From Balneolaceae bacterium (GTDB lineage: Bacteria > Bacteroidota > Rhodothermia > Balneolales > Balneolaceae), in contig SKRC01000037.1 of the NCBI GenBank assembly GCA_007118695.1, positions 1-32,882 on the forward strand: a DNA stretch of 32,882 nucleotides, given 5' to 3'. This document shows, piece after piece, positions 7,651-15,497 of the stretch (position 1 is the stretch's first letter; each line of letters begins with the position of its first letter). The notes beneath the pieces are model-generated. The model was given only the letters and a program-made list of their open reading frames with translations, was not told the origin of the DNA and made no database searches. A program made the position numbers and the translations under genes.

Positions 7651-8739
7651 ATGGCCGACCAGCAGTCAGACGTACGAACACTTTGGAACTCTGAGTCCGA
7701 CAAGAGCAAACGCAAAATCGGGGTTGTCGGTGCGACAGGATACACCGGCATGGAATTGATACGCCTGTTGACTTATCATCCCGATGTGTCACTCGATATC
7801 GTCACGTCACAATCCCATGCCGGCAAGCGATTTTCAAAATTATATCCCTCGTTTGAAGGGATGTTTGAGCAGGAACTCAAACCGGTTGAAGCGATCGGCG
7901 AATCGGATATTGACCTGGTATTTCTTGCTCTGCCACACAGAGTCTCCATGGATTTTGTCAAAAAACACGGGTTGGATTCCTTTCGCATTATCGATCTCTC
8001 CGGGGATTTCCGGCTTAAGTCAAAAGATCTTTATGAGAAATGGTACGAGAAGGAGCATGTGTGCCCGGGATATATTGAAAAGGCGGCGTATGGGCTTCCC
8101 GAGCTGAACCGGGACAGGATTCGTAAAGCCAGCCTGGTGGCCAATCCCGGATGTTATCCGACATCATCCATCCTGGCTGTGGCCCCCCTTCTGGAACACG
8201 GTATTATCAATCCTCAATCCATTATTATCGATTCCAAATCGGGCGTAACAGGGGCAGGGTCCACACCCAAAGAGATGACTCATTTTCCAAACCTCTTTGG
8301 CAATTTCTTTGCCTATGGCCTTTGCCATCACAGGCATACCCCGGAAATAGAACAGATTCTGTCTATCGCAACCGAACAGGACGTCAGGGTGCAATTCACG
8401 CCACATTTACTGCCCATCGACCGGGGCATACTCACCACAACCTACTCGTCGCCGGTTAAAGATGTGAGCGGCGAACTGGTCCGCGAACTATTTCTTAACT
8501 ACTATGAAAAAGAATACTTTGTCCGGGTGGTCGATCAGCCTCCATCGGTTAAAAATGTTAGAGGGTCCAATTTTTGTGATGTTTATGCAACTTATGATGA
8601 ACGTACAAACAGGATTATTTCAATTTCTGCTATCGACAACCTGGTGAAAGGTGCCGCCGGGCAGGCGATCCAGAATATGAATTTAATGTTTCGGTTGATT
8701 GAAAAATCGGGACTTGAATATGCACCGCTGAATCCATAA
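7651..8739 (+). CDS. argC: N-acetyl-gamma-glutamyl-phosphate reductase
   Basis: A 362-residue enzyme that reduces N-acetylglutamyl phosphate with NADPH to the semialdehyde. The NADP-binding GATGYTG lies at 27-33 and the catalytic cysteine is Cys168 in VANPGCYPTS; IIDSKSGVTGAG and HRHTPEIEQ also fit type-1 ArgC. I use ATG 7651, which follows the argD stop by 2 bp; a longer frame from 7603 would only add argD-overlapping residues. The N-terminal 20 residues before the Rossmann strand are polar and longer than in most ArgC proteins. Confidence 0.95.
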   Translation: MADQQSDVRTLWNSESDKSKRKIGVVGATGYTGMELIRLLTYHPDVSLDIVTSQSHAGKRFSKLYPSFEGMFEQELKPVEAIGESDIDLVFLALPHRVSMDFVKKHGLDSFRIIDLSGDFRLKSKDLYEKWYEKEHVCPGYIEKAAYGLPELNRDRIRKASLVANPGCYPTSSILAVAPLLEHGIINPQSIIIDSKSGVTGAGSTPKEMTHFPNLFGNFFAYGLCHHRHTPEIEQILSIATEQDVRVQFTPHLLPIDRGILTTTYSSPVKDVSGELVRELFLNYYEKEYFVRVVDQPPSVKNVRGSNFCDVYATYDERTNRIISISAIDNLVKGAAGQAIQNMNLMFRLIEKSGLEYAPLNP

Positions 8740-8751
8740 GTAAATCGAATT

Positions 8752-9957
8752 ATGCAAAACAATATCTGTGATGTACGCGGGATCAAAGCATGGGGTGCCC
8801 ATATGGGCATCAAATCCAAACGGCGTGATCTTGCGCTGATTTATTCTGAAAAACCTGCGAGTGCCGCAGCCGTTTTCACGAAAAACCTGGTCTGTGCTGA
8901 ACCGGTAAAACTGTGCCGGCAACATATTGAAGGTGGAATCATGCAGGCCATAGTGGTCAATTCGGGCAACGCTAATGCCTGCACCGGCAGGCAAGGGTGG
9001 GAAGGCGCCGTAGCCATGGCCGAGACGACTGCAGAGGCCCTTGGAATTCCAAAGGAGTATGTGATGGTCGCATCTACCGGCCTGATCGGGGAGCCTTTCC
9101 CGACCGAAAAAGTGGTAAAGGGCATTAAAGAGAGTGCCCTGAAGCTATCGGACCGGCAACTGGCCGGCTCACTGGCCGCAAATGCGATACTGACCACCGA
9201 CACTTTTGCCAAAGAGGGCTATACCTCGTTTGATCTGGACGGGATAAAAATCAATATGGCCGGAATCGCAAAAGGCTCCGGCATGATACATCCCGATATG
9301 GCAACGATGCTTGGTTTTATCGTTTGCGATGTTGCTATCCAACCGGATCTTCTGCAAAAAGCCCTTAAAAAAGTGGTGGACAAAACATTCAATATGATCA
9401 CCGTCGACGGGGATACCTCGACCAACGATATGGTTGGTATTCTCTGCAATGGAATGGCGGAAAACAAAATTATCGATAAGGAAGACAAGCGATATGACTT
9501 GTTTGTGGAACACCTTGAGAAACTTTGCATTCATCTTTCCATGCTGATTGTCTCGGACGGGGAAGGCTCAACCAAACTGGTCGAATACCGGGTGGAGGGA
9601 GCGAAAACCGAAGAAGATGCCAGGAAAATTATACGCACCATCTCTACATCCAACCTTGTGAAAACGGCTATTTTTGGTACCGATCCGAACTGGGGGCGTA
9701 TTTTTGCCGCCGCCGGCCGGGCCGGTGTGCCTTTCGATCCTGATAAAGTGGATCTGTATTTTGGCAAAAACAGAGCGGTTCAGATCCTGAGCAATGGGCA
9801 GCCGACCGATCACGGCCGGACGGACTTGAAAAAGGAGATGCAATCATCGACCGTAAACATTGCCCTGGTACTGAATGAAGGCGATGCCGAAGCTGTGGGC
9901 TGGGGTTCTGATTTGTCGTACGAATATGTGCGTATCAATGCCGAGTATACCACGTAG
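8752..9957 (+). CDS. argJ: Bifunctional ornithine acetyltransferase / N-acetylglutamate synthase
   Basis: A 401-residue N-terminal-nucleophile enzyme that recycles the acetyl group from N-acetylornithine to glutamate; some members also use acetyl-CoA. The self-cleavage site is clear: in KGSGMIHPDMATMLGF the chain should be cut between Ala184 and Thr185, making Thr185 the nucleophile. Other family stretches are VVNSGNANACTG (68-79), VDGDTSTNDM and GTDPNWGRI. Its presence, with no argE in the window, indicates the cyclic (acetyl-recycling) arginine route. It starts 12 bp after argC and is the last gene of the cluster, ending at a hairpin. argF, argG and argH are not in the window. Confidence 0.95.
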   Translation: MQNNICDVRGIKAWGAHMGIKSKRRDLALIYSEKPASAAAVFTKNLVCAEPVKLCRQHIEGGIMQAIVVNSGNANACTGRQGWEGAVAMAETTAEALGIPKEYVMVASTGLIGEPFPTEKVVKGIKESALKLSDRQLAGSLAANAILTTDTFAKEGYTSFDLDGIKINMAGIAKGSGMIHPDMATMLGFIVCDVAIQPDLLQKALKKVVDKTFNMITVDGDTSTNDMVGILCNGMAENKIIDKEDKRYDLFVEHLEKLCIHLSMLIVSDGEGSTKLVEYRVEGAKTEEDARKIIRTISTSNLVKTAIFGTDPNWGRIFAAAGRAGVPFDPDKVDLYFGKNRAVQILSNGQPTDHGRTDLKKEMQSSTVNIALVLNEGDAEAVGWGSDLSYEYVRINAEYTT

Positions 9958-10001
9958 CCTGCATGATTCACTCCCGAGCTTTCGTGAGTGAATCATACAG
10001 G
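9958..10001 (+). terminator. Strong hairpin immediately after argJ
   Basis: CCTG (9958-9961), one mismatch, then an 11-bp perfect stem (9963-9973 with 9986-9996), a 12-nt loop, the mismatch again and CAGG (9998-10001). The stem starts on the base after the argJ stop. No T run follows, so it may stop transcription with Rho or mainly protect the 3' end of the arg mRNA. The rest of the 299-bp gap to 10257 holds a small repeat (10022-10035) and an AT-rich promoter-like stretch. Confidence 0.6.
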
Positions 10002-10015
10002 TTCGTGCAGTCATT

Positions 10016-10042
10016 GGTTCATGGGTAATGGGTAACTGAACC
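10016..10042. repeat. Short heptamer repeat enclosed by a 6-bp inverted repeat
   Basis: Two copies of TGGGTAA (10022-10035) lie between GGTTCA (10016-10021) and its complement TGAACC (10037-10042). On the minus strand the unit reads ACCCATT, the same AYYCAWT pattern as the tracts at 5353 and 16051. It lies downstream of the argJ hairpin and may itself form a hairpin. Confidence 0.5.
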
Positions 10043-10187
10043 ACCGGGCCGGGACATACCGGAACATATCTTTTTATGATATTGTTTGCAGGTTACGCCA
10101 GAATAAGTTTTTTTTGCACACATTGTAGTTATTTTAAAAAAAATGTTAGTATGGAGGAGTACGACGAAATCTTGTAAACTTTTGGGT

Positions 10188-10195
10188 TAGATTTG
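10188..10195 (+). promoter_or_regulatory. Candidate Bacteroidota-type -7 element (TAnnTTTG)
   Basis: TAGATTTG fits the TAnnTTTG element used by the main sigma factor of Bacteroidota and relatives. It lies about 60 bases before the start of the unrecognised gene at 10257 in an AT-rich region. A TTG is present upstream but at a shorter spacing than expected, so support is weak. Confidence 0.25.
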
Positions 10196-10256
10196 CCATA
10201 TTATGTCGTGCTTGAATTTTTTAAAAATAAATTGAAATAAAAGATCTGTTGTTGAT

Positions 10257-11759
10257 ATGAAGAATGCTGACCTCATATTTGACCTGCTCGGTATATCAGA
10301 AGAGGTACCACTTGTTGAAAAAGAAATGGCCCGGAAGCTGAAAGTTACATTTTTACCTCCTCACACCCGGACTGCGCGGACAGAAGAATTTGCATCCAAT
10401 TTGAAGCGGACATTCGCAAAGGTTGGAGTTCAGGTTATTCCGCTTGAAGATGCACTCATGGAGGATGGCCGTAAGGTCAAACCCGGAATAGTAATCATTG
10501 AAGAAGGGGAAGGAAAAAATGGCAATCTGGCTATTGATCGTGTCTCAGGGTTGTATCAAAATCCGATTATTGGGATAAACGACGGGGAGCCACCAATTCC
10601 TGAGCAGGCCAATTTACAGGAAACCCTCGACAGCATTGTCGGTGTTTTGGCGTGGAACCTTGCCCATGTTCCCGTGTTTGTGGAGCATGACAGGTGGACC
10701 ATCTGCACCATGAACGGTGCCATCGTCAAATGTGGAGACTGGAAAAATCCGGAAAAAGATGTCTTGAATTCATTGGTTCCAAAACTTTCTGCCCAGGTGG
10801 TTCCTCCAAAACGGGAAGAGATCGTGTACAGGGAAAAAGTCCTGGATGCCGAAGAGAGAGGGTATGGGGATTATATCGAGGATTTTATGAGCAGCGCCAA
10901 AGTATGGCGCGATAACGGGCTTATGCTTGCCCATACCTCCATTGACGATCTGGAATACAGGAACCGATATTACAAGCGGATCGTATCGATGTATCTGGAT
11001 AACCGGACCGGTATGAGCTACGGGTTTCTGGTCAAGCAGCTGCCGGCAGAAGTGCAGCCTGCCGTTGAAAGGAAGAATGCAGATCCCGGGCTGAAAGATT
11101 TGGCGTGGGATAAGCTTAATCTGCATCAGACAGACGGAAAAAATTATACTTGTGTCGATCTGTTTGGAAAAGAATGGATCGTGGAATTGCCGGACGTCTG
11201 GGTGCTGTCTACAAGATCCGGTTGCAATAAAACCGATCTGAATCCTGAGAAAGATATCTTGCGGCTTGGCCTTCATGAAGGAAGTATTACCCTTGAAACA
11301 CCAAAAAAAATCAGTGCAAGTGCCTGCAGGCCATCTTATGATACGTTTGCTATATTGGCGCACGCTGTAGGGAATATCATCATTGCCAGTGTACTGCTTG
11401 CCATCGACCGCAATGCTGTCTTTCCGGCTGCCCTTATGGAAAATGGACTCTCCATATCCCACTGGCATGGATACCCGGATGAATTTTCATCCCTTCAGGG
11501 ATATCAGCTGCATGGTTATGAAAATCCGCCTGTTTCCTGTTCCACTCCTCAATCGGCTGCCTATGCCCTGTCCGGGAAAATAAAGGCCATAGAAAAGAAT
11601 GGAAGTTCAAACAGTGAGTACAGGGGTGATATCCATGTGGAACCGCATCACGGGACCAATATAGCAGGTGTAATGACGTTAACCGAAACTGCAAAATGGG
11701 TTGACAAAATGCATAAAGAGTTTCTGTCCCGCAAACAGCCGGTAGTCTCCGATGAATAG
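10257..11759 (+). CDS. Unrecognised 500-residue protein
   Basis: I do not recognise the family. The frame is intact, has the same codon style as its neighbours, and is separated from argJ by a hairpin and a promoter-like AT-rich stretch. There is no signal peptide. The N-terminal 140 residues look alpha/beta (LKVTFLPPH, VGVQVIPLEDAL, IVIIEEGEG, NPIIGINDGE), like a Rossmann-type or ATP-grasp-like start, though I see no nucleotide motif. The middle (190-290) is charged and aromatic. The C-terminal third has one hydrophobic helix (about 364-383) flanked by conserved-looking ACRPSYDTFAILAHA and ENGLSISHWHGYPDEFSSLQGY, plus HVEPHHGTN (460-468). Six cysteines (150, 159, 299, 323, 357, 428) and clustered His residues could bind metal. 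No function is proposed. Confidence 0.85.
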   Translation: MKNADLIFDLLGISEEVPLVEKEMARKLKVTFLPPHTRTARTEEFASNLKRTFAKVGVQVIPLEDALMEDGRKVKPGIVIIEEGEGKNGNLAIDRVSGLYQNPIIGINDGEPPIPEQANLQETLDSIVGVLAWNLAHVPVFVEHDRWTICTMNGAIVKCGDWKNPEKDVLNSLVPKLSAQVVPPKREEIVYREKVLDAEERGYGDYIEDFMSSAKVWRDNGLMLAHTSIDDLEYRNRYYKRIVSMYLDNRTGMSYGFLVKQLPAEVQPAVERKNADPGLKDLAWDKLNLHQTDGKNYTCVDLFGKEWIVELPDVWVLSTRSGCNKTDLNPEKDILRLGLHEGSITLETPKKISASACRPSYDTFAILAHAVGNIIIASVLLAIDRNAVFPAALMENGLSISHWHGYPDEFSSLQGYQLHGYENPPVSCSTPQSAAYALSGKIKAIEKNGSSNSEYRGDIHVEPHHGTNIAGVMTLTETAKWVDKMHKEFLSRKQPVVSDE

Positions 11760-11810
11760 TACCATTCAAGAGAGTGGGCAGAACTCTGTGGCAATCTTCG
11801 GTGTTAAAAA

Positions 11811-11858
11811 CATCAGAAAGCCTTATCTTTCTCTGATGAAATAACTGATGAAAATCAG
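11811..11858 (+). promoter_or_regulatory. Hairpin-rich leader upstream of the first rhomboid gene
   Basis: CATCAG-AAAG (11811-11820) pairs with CTTT-CT-CTGATG (11827-11838) with a 2-nt bulge. A second hairpin follows: CTGAT (11845-11849), loop GAAA, ATCAG (11854-11858). CATCAG can instead pair with the CTGATG at 11845-11850, and ATCAG with the CTGAT at 11833-11837, so alternative folds are possible. The first hairpin may simply be a terminator for the upstream gene, but it has no T run. Confidence 0.4.
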
Positions 11859-11889
11859 GTAAACAACAAAACAAATTTATGGATTCTCT

Positions 11890-12513
11890 TTGAGCCTTCA
11901 GGATTCAAGTTATTCACCGAATACACAGTTCACAATATTTCCACCGGCTGTAAAGCATTTGATAATCATCAATTTGCTTTGCTTCCTTGTATTGAATACC
12001 CCTACCATTGGGGAAGTTATGTTTGTATTTGGAGCATTATGGCCGATAGACAGCGGCAGATTTGAGGTTTGGCAATTGGTCTCCTATATGTTTCTGCACG
12101 CCGATTTGTGGCACATCTTCTTCAACCTGTTTGCCTTGTGGATTTTCGGGCAGGCCATTGAGAATTATTGGGGGACCAAACGGTTTACCGCGTATTATTT
12201 TTTAACCGGCATCGGAGCGGCACTGATTCACATGTGGATATCCGGCGGCGGAGCGCCGACCATAGGTGCTTCCGGAGCTGTATTCGGTATTCTGCTCGCT
12301 TTCGGAATGATGTTTCCTGAGCGTTATATCATGCTGCTGATACCTCCGATCCCCATTAAAGCGAAATATTTTGTTGCCATTTTCGGCGGCATTGAACTCT
12401 TTTTTGGAGTTACGGGCACCCGGACTGGAATCGCCCACTTCGCCCACCTCGGCGGAATGGTGGTTGGCTTCTTGCTAATCAGGTATTGGGGATTGAAAGG
12501 CGAGCGTTATTAA
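11890..12513 (+). CDS. Rhomboid-family intramembrane serine protease (first copy)
   Basis: A 207-residue six-helix rhomboid. The catalytic dyad is visible: Ser128 in GASGAVFG (126-133) and His186 in FAHLGGMVVGF. The oxyanion-side HIFFN (75-79) in helix 2 and the loop-1 WxxxSYMFLHAD are also present. Such enzymes cut single-pass membrane proteins inside the inner membrane. The only start that keeps the first helix is TTG 11890: the nearest ATG (11879) is in another frame and stops after four codons, with its TGA overlapping this TTG. Start-stop overlap suggests re-initiation. A second rhomboid follows 24 bp after the stop. Confidence 0.9.
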   Translation: MSLQDSSYSPNTQFTIFPPAVKHLIIINLLCFLVLNTPTIGEVMFVFGALWPIDSGRFEVWQLVSYMFLHADLWHIFFNLFALWIFGQAIENYWGTKRFTAYYFLTGIGAALIHMWISGGGAPTIGASGAVFGILLAFGMMFPERYIMLLIPPIPIKAKYFVAIFGGIELFFGVTGTRTGIAHFAHLGGMVVGFLLIRYWGLKGERY

Positions 12514-12537
12514 CAACGATTGAGGGGCAGTCACAAA

Positions 12538-13377
12538 ATGTATCAAGACTCTTTTGGCAGTGCTTTAAAACGCGGTTACATGCGGATCCCCACGGTTATC
12601 CGGGTGATTATATCGATCAATGTGGCCGTATTTATTATCCAGGCTTTTACCAGCACTGACTTTAACCGTTTCCTGTTTTCGATCTTTGCCTTTGATCCCG
12701 ACTGGTCGGTTGCGCTCATGCAGCCCTGGCGATTTGTAACGTATATGTTCCTCCACGGCAGCGGGCTCCACCTGATCTTCAACATGCTCTGGCTCTGGTG
12801 GATGGGAAGGGCGGTGGAAGAAAATGTAGGCCCCCGTACCTTTATGGTGCTCTATTTCGGGGCCGGTATCGGAGGTGTGATACTGAATATGGGATTTTCA
12901 CTGATCTTTGGCTATAATTACGTCATCGGTGCCTCAGGCGCGGTCTTCGGCATTATGGTGGCTTTTGCATATTTATTCCCGAGAACGCCCATCATGCTTT
13001 TGTTTTTACCCCCGATTGAAGCGCGTTTTCTGGTTGCCGGGCTGATTGCGTTTGACCTGATTTTCATTGGGGCCGGTGATAATATTGCCCGTGATGTTCA
13101 CCTGGGAGGAGCCGGAATCGGATACCTGTTGATTTCCGCACATTATGCAGGTACAGATTTAAGTGCAATTGTGCGATCGCTGGAGAATCTTTTTCGCCGC
13201 AAACGGGTCGTAAAACCAAAGAATAAAAACATGTATAGTGTCAGCGACGTTGAAATCATGGAGGAAAGTGATGCCGACGAACTCGACGAGATACTCGAAA
13301 AAATATCCAAAAAAGGATATGACTCCCTTTCGGCAGAGGAAAAAAAGAAGCTTTTTGATTTGAGCAAACGAAATTGA
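12538..13377 (+). CDS. Rhomboid-family intramembrane serine protease with C-terminal DUF6576-like tail (second copy)
   Basis: A 279-residue protein. Residues 15-205 are a rhomboid core with Asn82 in HLIFNMLWLWW, Ser133 in GASGAVFG and His188 in DVHLGGAGIGY, so it should be active. After the last helix come a basic stretch (RRKRVVKPKNK) and an acidic helical tail ending DEILEKISKKGYDSLSAEEKKKLFDLSK, the short cytoplasmic module (DUF6576-like) seen on many Bacteroidota rhomboids. ATG 12538 is chosen because GAGGGG at 12522-12527 is the best ribosome site in the region; a TTG at 12520 lies upstream of that site. It is co-transcribed with the first copy, but divergence is high, so this is an old duplication rather than a recent one. 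Confidence 0.93.
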   Translation: MYQDSFGSALKRGYMRIPTVIRVIISINVAVFIIQAFTSTDFNRFLFSIFAFDPDWSVALMQPWRFVTYMFLHGSGLHLIFNMLWLWWMGRAVEENVGPRTFMVLYFGAGIGGVILNMGFSLIFGYNYVIGASGAVFGIMVAFAYLFPRTPIMLLFLPPIEARFLVAGLIAFDLIFIGAGDNIARDVHLGGAGIGYLLISAHYAGTDLSAIVRSLENLFRRKRVVKPKNKNMYSVSDVEIMEESDADELDEILEKISKKGYDSLSAEEKKKLFDLSKRN

Positions 13378-13395
13378 ATCCATTGATTTAGGAAT

Positions 13396-14631
13396 ATGAA
13401 TCCCATTGAAAGAAGAAAATCGATCCGCGTTATGGTAGGCGATGTTGCCATCGGCGGGGGAGCCCCCATTGTCGTACAATCGATGACCAACACGGATACA
13501 GCCGATATCGACTCCACTGTAGATCAGATCGATCATCTATACAAAGCGGGATCGGAGCTTGTCCGTATTACCGTAAACCATGATGAAGCGGCCAAAGCGG
13601 TTCCTCATATCAAAGAGAAACTGCTGAACAGGGGAGTGAATGTGCCGATTATTGGTGATTTCCACTATAATGGGCATAAACTACTGCCGGCTTATCCCGA
13701 TATGGCTGCGGCCCTGTCAAAATTCCGGATCAATCCGGGTAATACCGGGACGAAAGCGCGGGATAAAAATTTCTGTACGATCATAGAGCAAGCGATTATT
13801 CATGATAAACCTGTCAGGATCGGCGTAAACTGGGGTTCCCTTGATCAGCAGCTGCTGGCTGAGCGAATGGACGAGAACAACCGGAAAAAGGAACCGGGTT
13901 CGTCAAAACAGGTGATGCTCGATACGATGGTTGAAAGTGCCCGCCGATCCTCGGAGATTGCCGAAGATGTGGGGCTGGCACCGGACAAGATCATCATAAG
14001 CTGCAAGATGTCGGGTGTGCAGGATCTTATAAATGTATATCAGCGGGTTGCCGATGAACTGGAGTATCCGCTGCATCTTGGCCTGACCGAAGCCGGCATG
14101 GGTATGAAGGGAACCGTGGCAAGTGCAGCCGCCCTGGGTGTACTGCTTCAGAAAGGTATCGGTGATACCATTCGTGTGTCTCTCACCCCGATGCCCGGTG
14201 CTGACCGGTCCGAAGAGGTGCGTATCTGCCAGCAGGTATTGCAGTCGCTCGGTATCCGGAGTTTTATCCCGCAAGTGACCTCCTGTCCGGGTTGCGGACG
14301 CACCCAAAGCACCTATTTCCAGGAACTGGCCGATGAAATCCAGCAATATGTGGTGAAACAGATGCCCGTCTGGCGAGAACAGTATCCGGGTGTTGAAGAG
14401 ATGGATGTTGCCGTGATGGGATGTGTGGTCAACGGCCCGGGCGAGTCGCGGCATGCCAACATCGGTATTTCACTGCCAGGAACCTTTGAAGAGCCCAAAG
14501 CGCCGGTCTATGTGGATGGAGAGCACTATACAACCCTCAGAGGGGATGGCATCGGTGCGGAGTTCAGGAAAATCCTGGATGATTACATCCAAAAAAATTA
14601 CCGGAAAGCTACCAGTCTGAATGAGACTTGA
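13396..14631 (+). CDS. ispG: 4-hydroxy-3-methylbut-2-enyl-diphosphate synthase (IspG/GcpE)
   Basis: A 411-residue cytoplasmic iron-sulfur enzyme of the MEP isoprenoid pathway, reducing the cyclic diphosphate MEcPP to HMBPP. The TIM-barrel part starts [27 protein letters not shown]. The 4Fe-4S ligands are Cys297 and Cys300 ([10 protein letters not shown]), Cys343 and Glu350 ([10 protein letters not shown]). A charged insert around 156-172 ([15 protein letters not shown]) makes it longer than the 372-residue E. coli enzyme but far shorter than the three-domain plant/Chlamydia form. Start ATG 13396 gives the normal N-terminus and lies 18 bp after the second rhomboid. The 3' end overlaps the next gene by 11 bp. 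Confidence 0.96.
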   Translation: MNPIERRKSIRVMVGDVAIGGGAPIVVQSMTNTDTADIDSTVDQIDHLYKAGSELVRITVNHDEAAKAVPHIKEKLLNRGVNVPIIGDFHYNGHKLLPAYPDMAAALSKFRINPGNTGTKARDKNFCTIIEQAIIHDKPVRIGVNWGSLDQQLLAERMDENNRKKEPGSSKQVMLDTMVESARRSSEIAEDVGLAPDKIIISCKMSGVQDLINVYQRVADELEYPLHLGLTEAGMGMKGTVASAAALGVLLQKGIGDTIRVSLTPMPGADRSEEVRICQQVLQSLGIRSFIPQVTSCPGCGRTQSTYFQELADEIQQYVVKQMPVWREQYPGVEEMDVAVMGCVVNGPGESRHANIGISLPGTFEEPKAPVYVDGEHYTTLRGDGIGAEFRKILDDYIQKNYRKATSLNET

Positions 14632-15151
14632 CCCTAAATATTTTAATCTTTTTATAGCCGTTTGTGCTGTGATTACCCTGGTGGCGATCGTGTTTGGAAC
14701 GATGAGCTATCACAGCAATCAGGAGAAAATACTCCGTGATAATATTGCTGAAACAGATCTGGAGCAAATTGTTTTTCAATACATTATCGAAAACGATTCC
14801 CTGAGCCTGCCGGAATTGAAAGGCGGGCCGGTACTGATCGATTTTTGGGCCACATGGTCCGGAAAAGCACAAAATACCCATCGATTTCTTGGCGACCTGC
14901 AACAACATCATCCGGATTTAATTATCCTCGCCGCTGCAGTAAGAGACGATGAACAGTTGGTGCGCGACTATATAGACAGCCATAATTATAATTTTACTTA
15001 TGTCATCGGGACCGAAATTTATCATAAACTTCAGGTGCCCGGGGTGCCTTCCCAGATACTGATCGACAGGGAGGGCCGGTTTTTTGATTTTCAGATAGGG
15101 GAAAACAGGGAAGAACTGGAACGGAAAATCAAGCTATTGATGGAAAATTGA
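14621..15151 (+). CDS. Membrane-anchored thioredoxin-fold protein lacking redox cysteines
   Basis: A 176-residue protein: one N-terminal membrane helix (about 9-28), then a TlpA/ResA-like domain exported to the periplasm. The fold is clear from [11 protein letters not shown] (70-80), the central strand IILAAAV, and the cis-proline segment [14 protein letters not shown] (139-152, Pro143). At the active site, where WCxxC is expected, the sequence is W79-S80-G81-K82-A83, so both cysteines are gone; the only cysteine, Cys15, is in the membrane helix. It therefore cannot do disulfide exchange and may act as a binding or chaperone domain. It begins inside ispG with an 11-bp overlap, implying coupled translation. 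Confidence 0.88.
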   Translation: MRLDPKYFNLFIAVCAVITLVAIVFGTMSYHSNQEKILRDNIAETDLEQIVFQYIIENDSLSLPELKGGPVLIDFWATWSGKAQNTHRFLGDLQQHHPDLIILAAAVRDDEQLVRDYIDSHNYNFTYVIGTEIYHKLQVPGVPSQILIDREGRFFDFQIGENREELERKIKLLMEN

Positions 15152-15172
15152 TAGAATCTTTTTTGATCAGTT

Positions 15173-15203
15173 GCAACAATTTTATAAATTATTAGCAACA
15201 ATT
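15173..15203 (+). promoter_or_regulatory. Candidate autoregulatory operator repeats before the toxin-antitoxin pair
   Basis: GCAACAATT occurs at 15173-15181 and again at 15195-15203, exactly 22 bp apart (two helical turns) and ending 21 bases before the antitoxin ATG. Ribbon-helix-helix antitoxins commonly bind such phased repeats over their own promoter. Binding itself is inferred. Confidence 0.4.
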
Positions 15204-15224
15204 ATTTTAAATTGGATTGAGACT

Positions 15225-15497
15225 ATGGCAAAAGAGAAACATATCGAATGGTTTGGTATGAAACTCACACCTCAGGAGAAGGATAAAATCCGCCTGCTTG
15301 CTAAAAAAAAAGGTTTAACTCTTAAAGAAGCGGTGATGAGTGCTGTCAATGAGGAGCTGGTTGAATACAAGATTACACCTAAACCGGGTTCTATATTGGA
15401 AAAAATGCAGCATATCGTTGGTATTGCCGAAGGTCCTGAAGATTTGTCCTCAAATCCCGAATATTTGGAAGATATTGGCAAAGAACATCTACCTTGA
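15225..15497 (+). CDS. Ribbon-helix-helix-like antitoxin
   Basis: A 90-residue protein. The first half reads as strand-helix-helix: IEWFGMKLT, then PQEKDKIRLLAKKKG, then LTLKEAVMSAVNEELVEY, the MetJ/Arc-type DNA-binding fold. The second half (PGSILEKMQHIVGIAEGPEDLSSNPEYLEDIGKEHLP) is acidic, likely disordered when free, and is the part expected to wrap and block the toxin. ATG 15225 is used; the frame extends upstream through a TTG but that would add a hydrophobic leader. The toxin gene overlaps its 3' end by 23 bp, the usual antitoxin-first order. The antitoxin role is inferred from fold and context. Confidence 0.78.
   Translation: MAKEKHIEWFGMKLTPQEKDKIRLLAKKKGLTLKEAVMSAVNEELVEYKITPKPGSILEKMQHIVGIAEGPEDLSSNPEYLEDIGKEHLP

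Noticed and set aside
10151-10177. Eight-codon frame M-E-E-Y-D-E-I-L ahead of the unrecognised gene
   Set aside because: It could be a leader peptide, but there is no attenuator-like structure after it and no codon bias linked to arginine or another amino acid.
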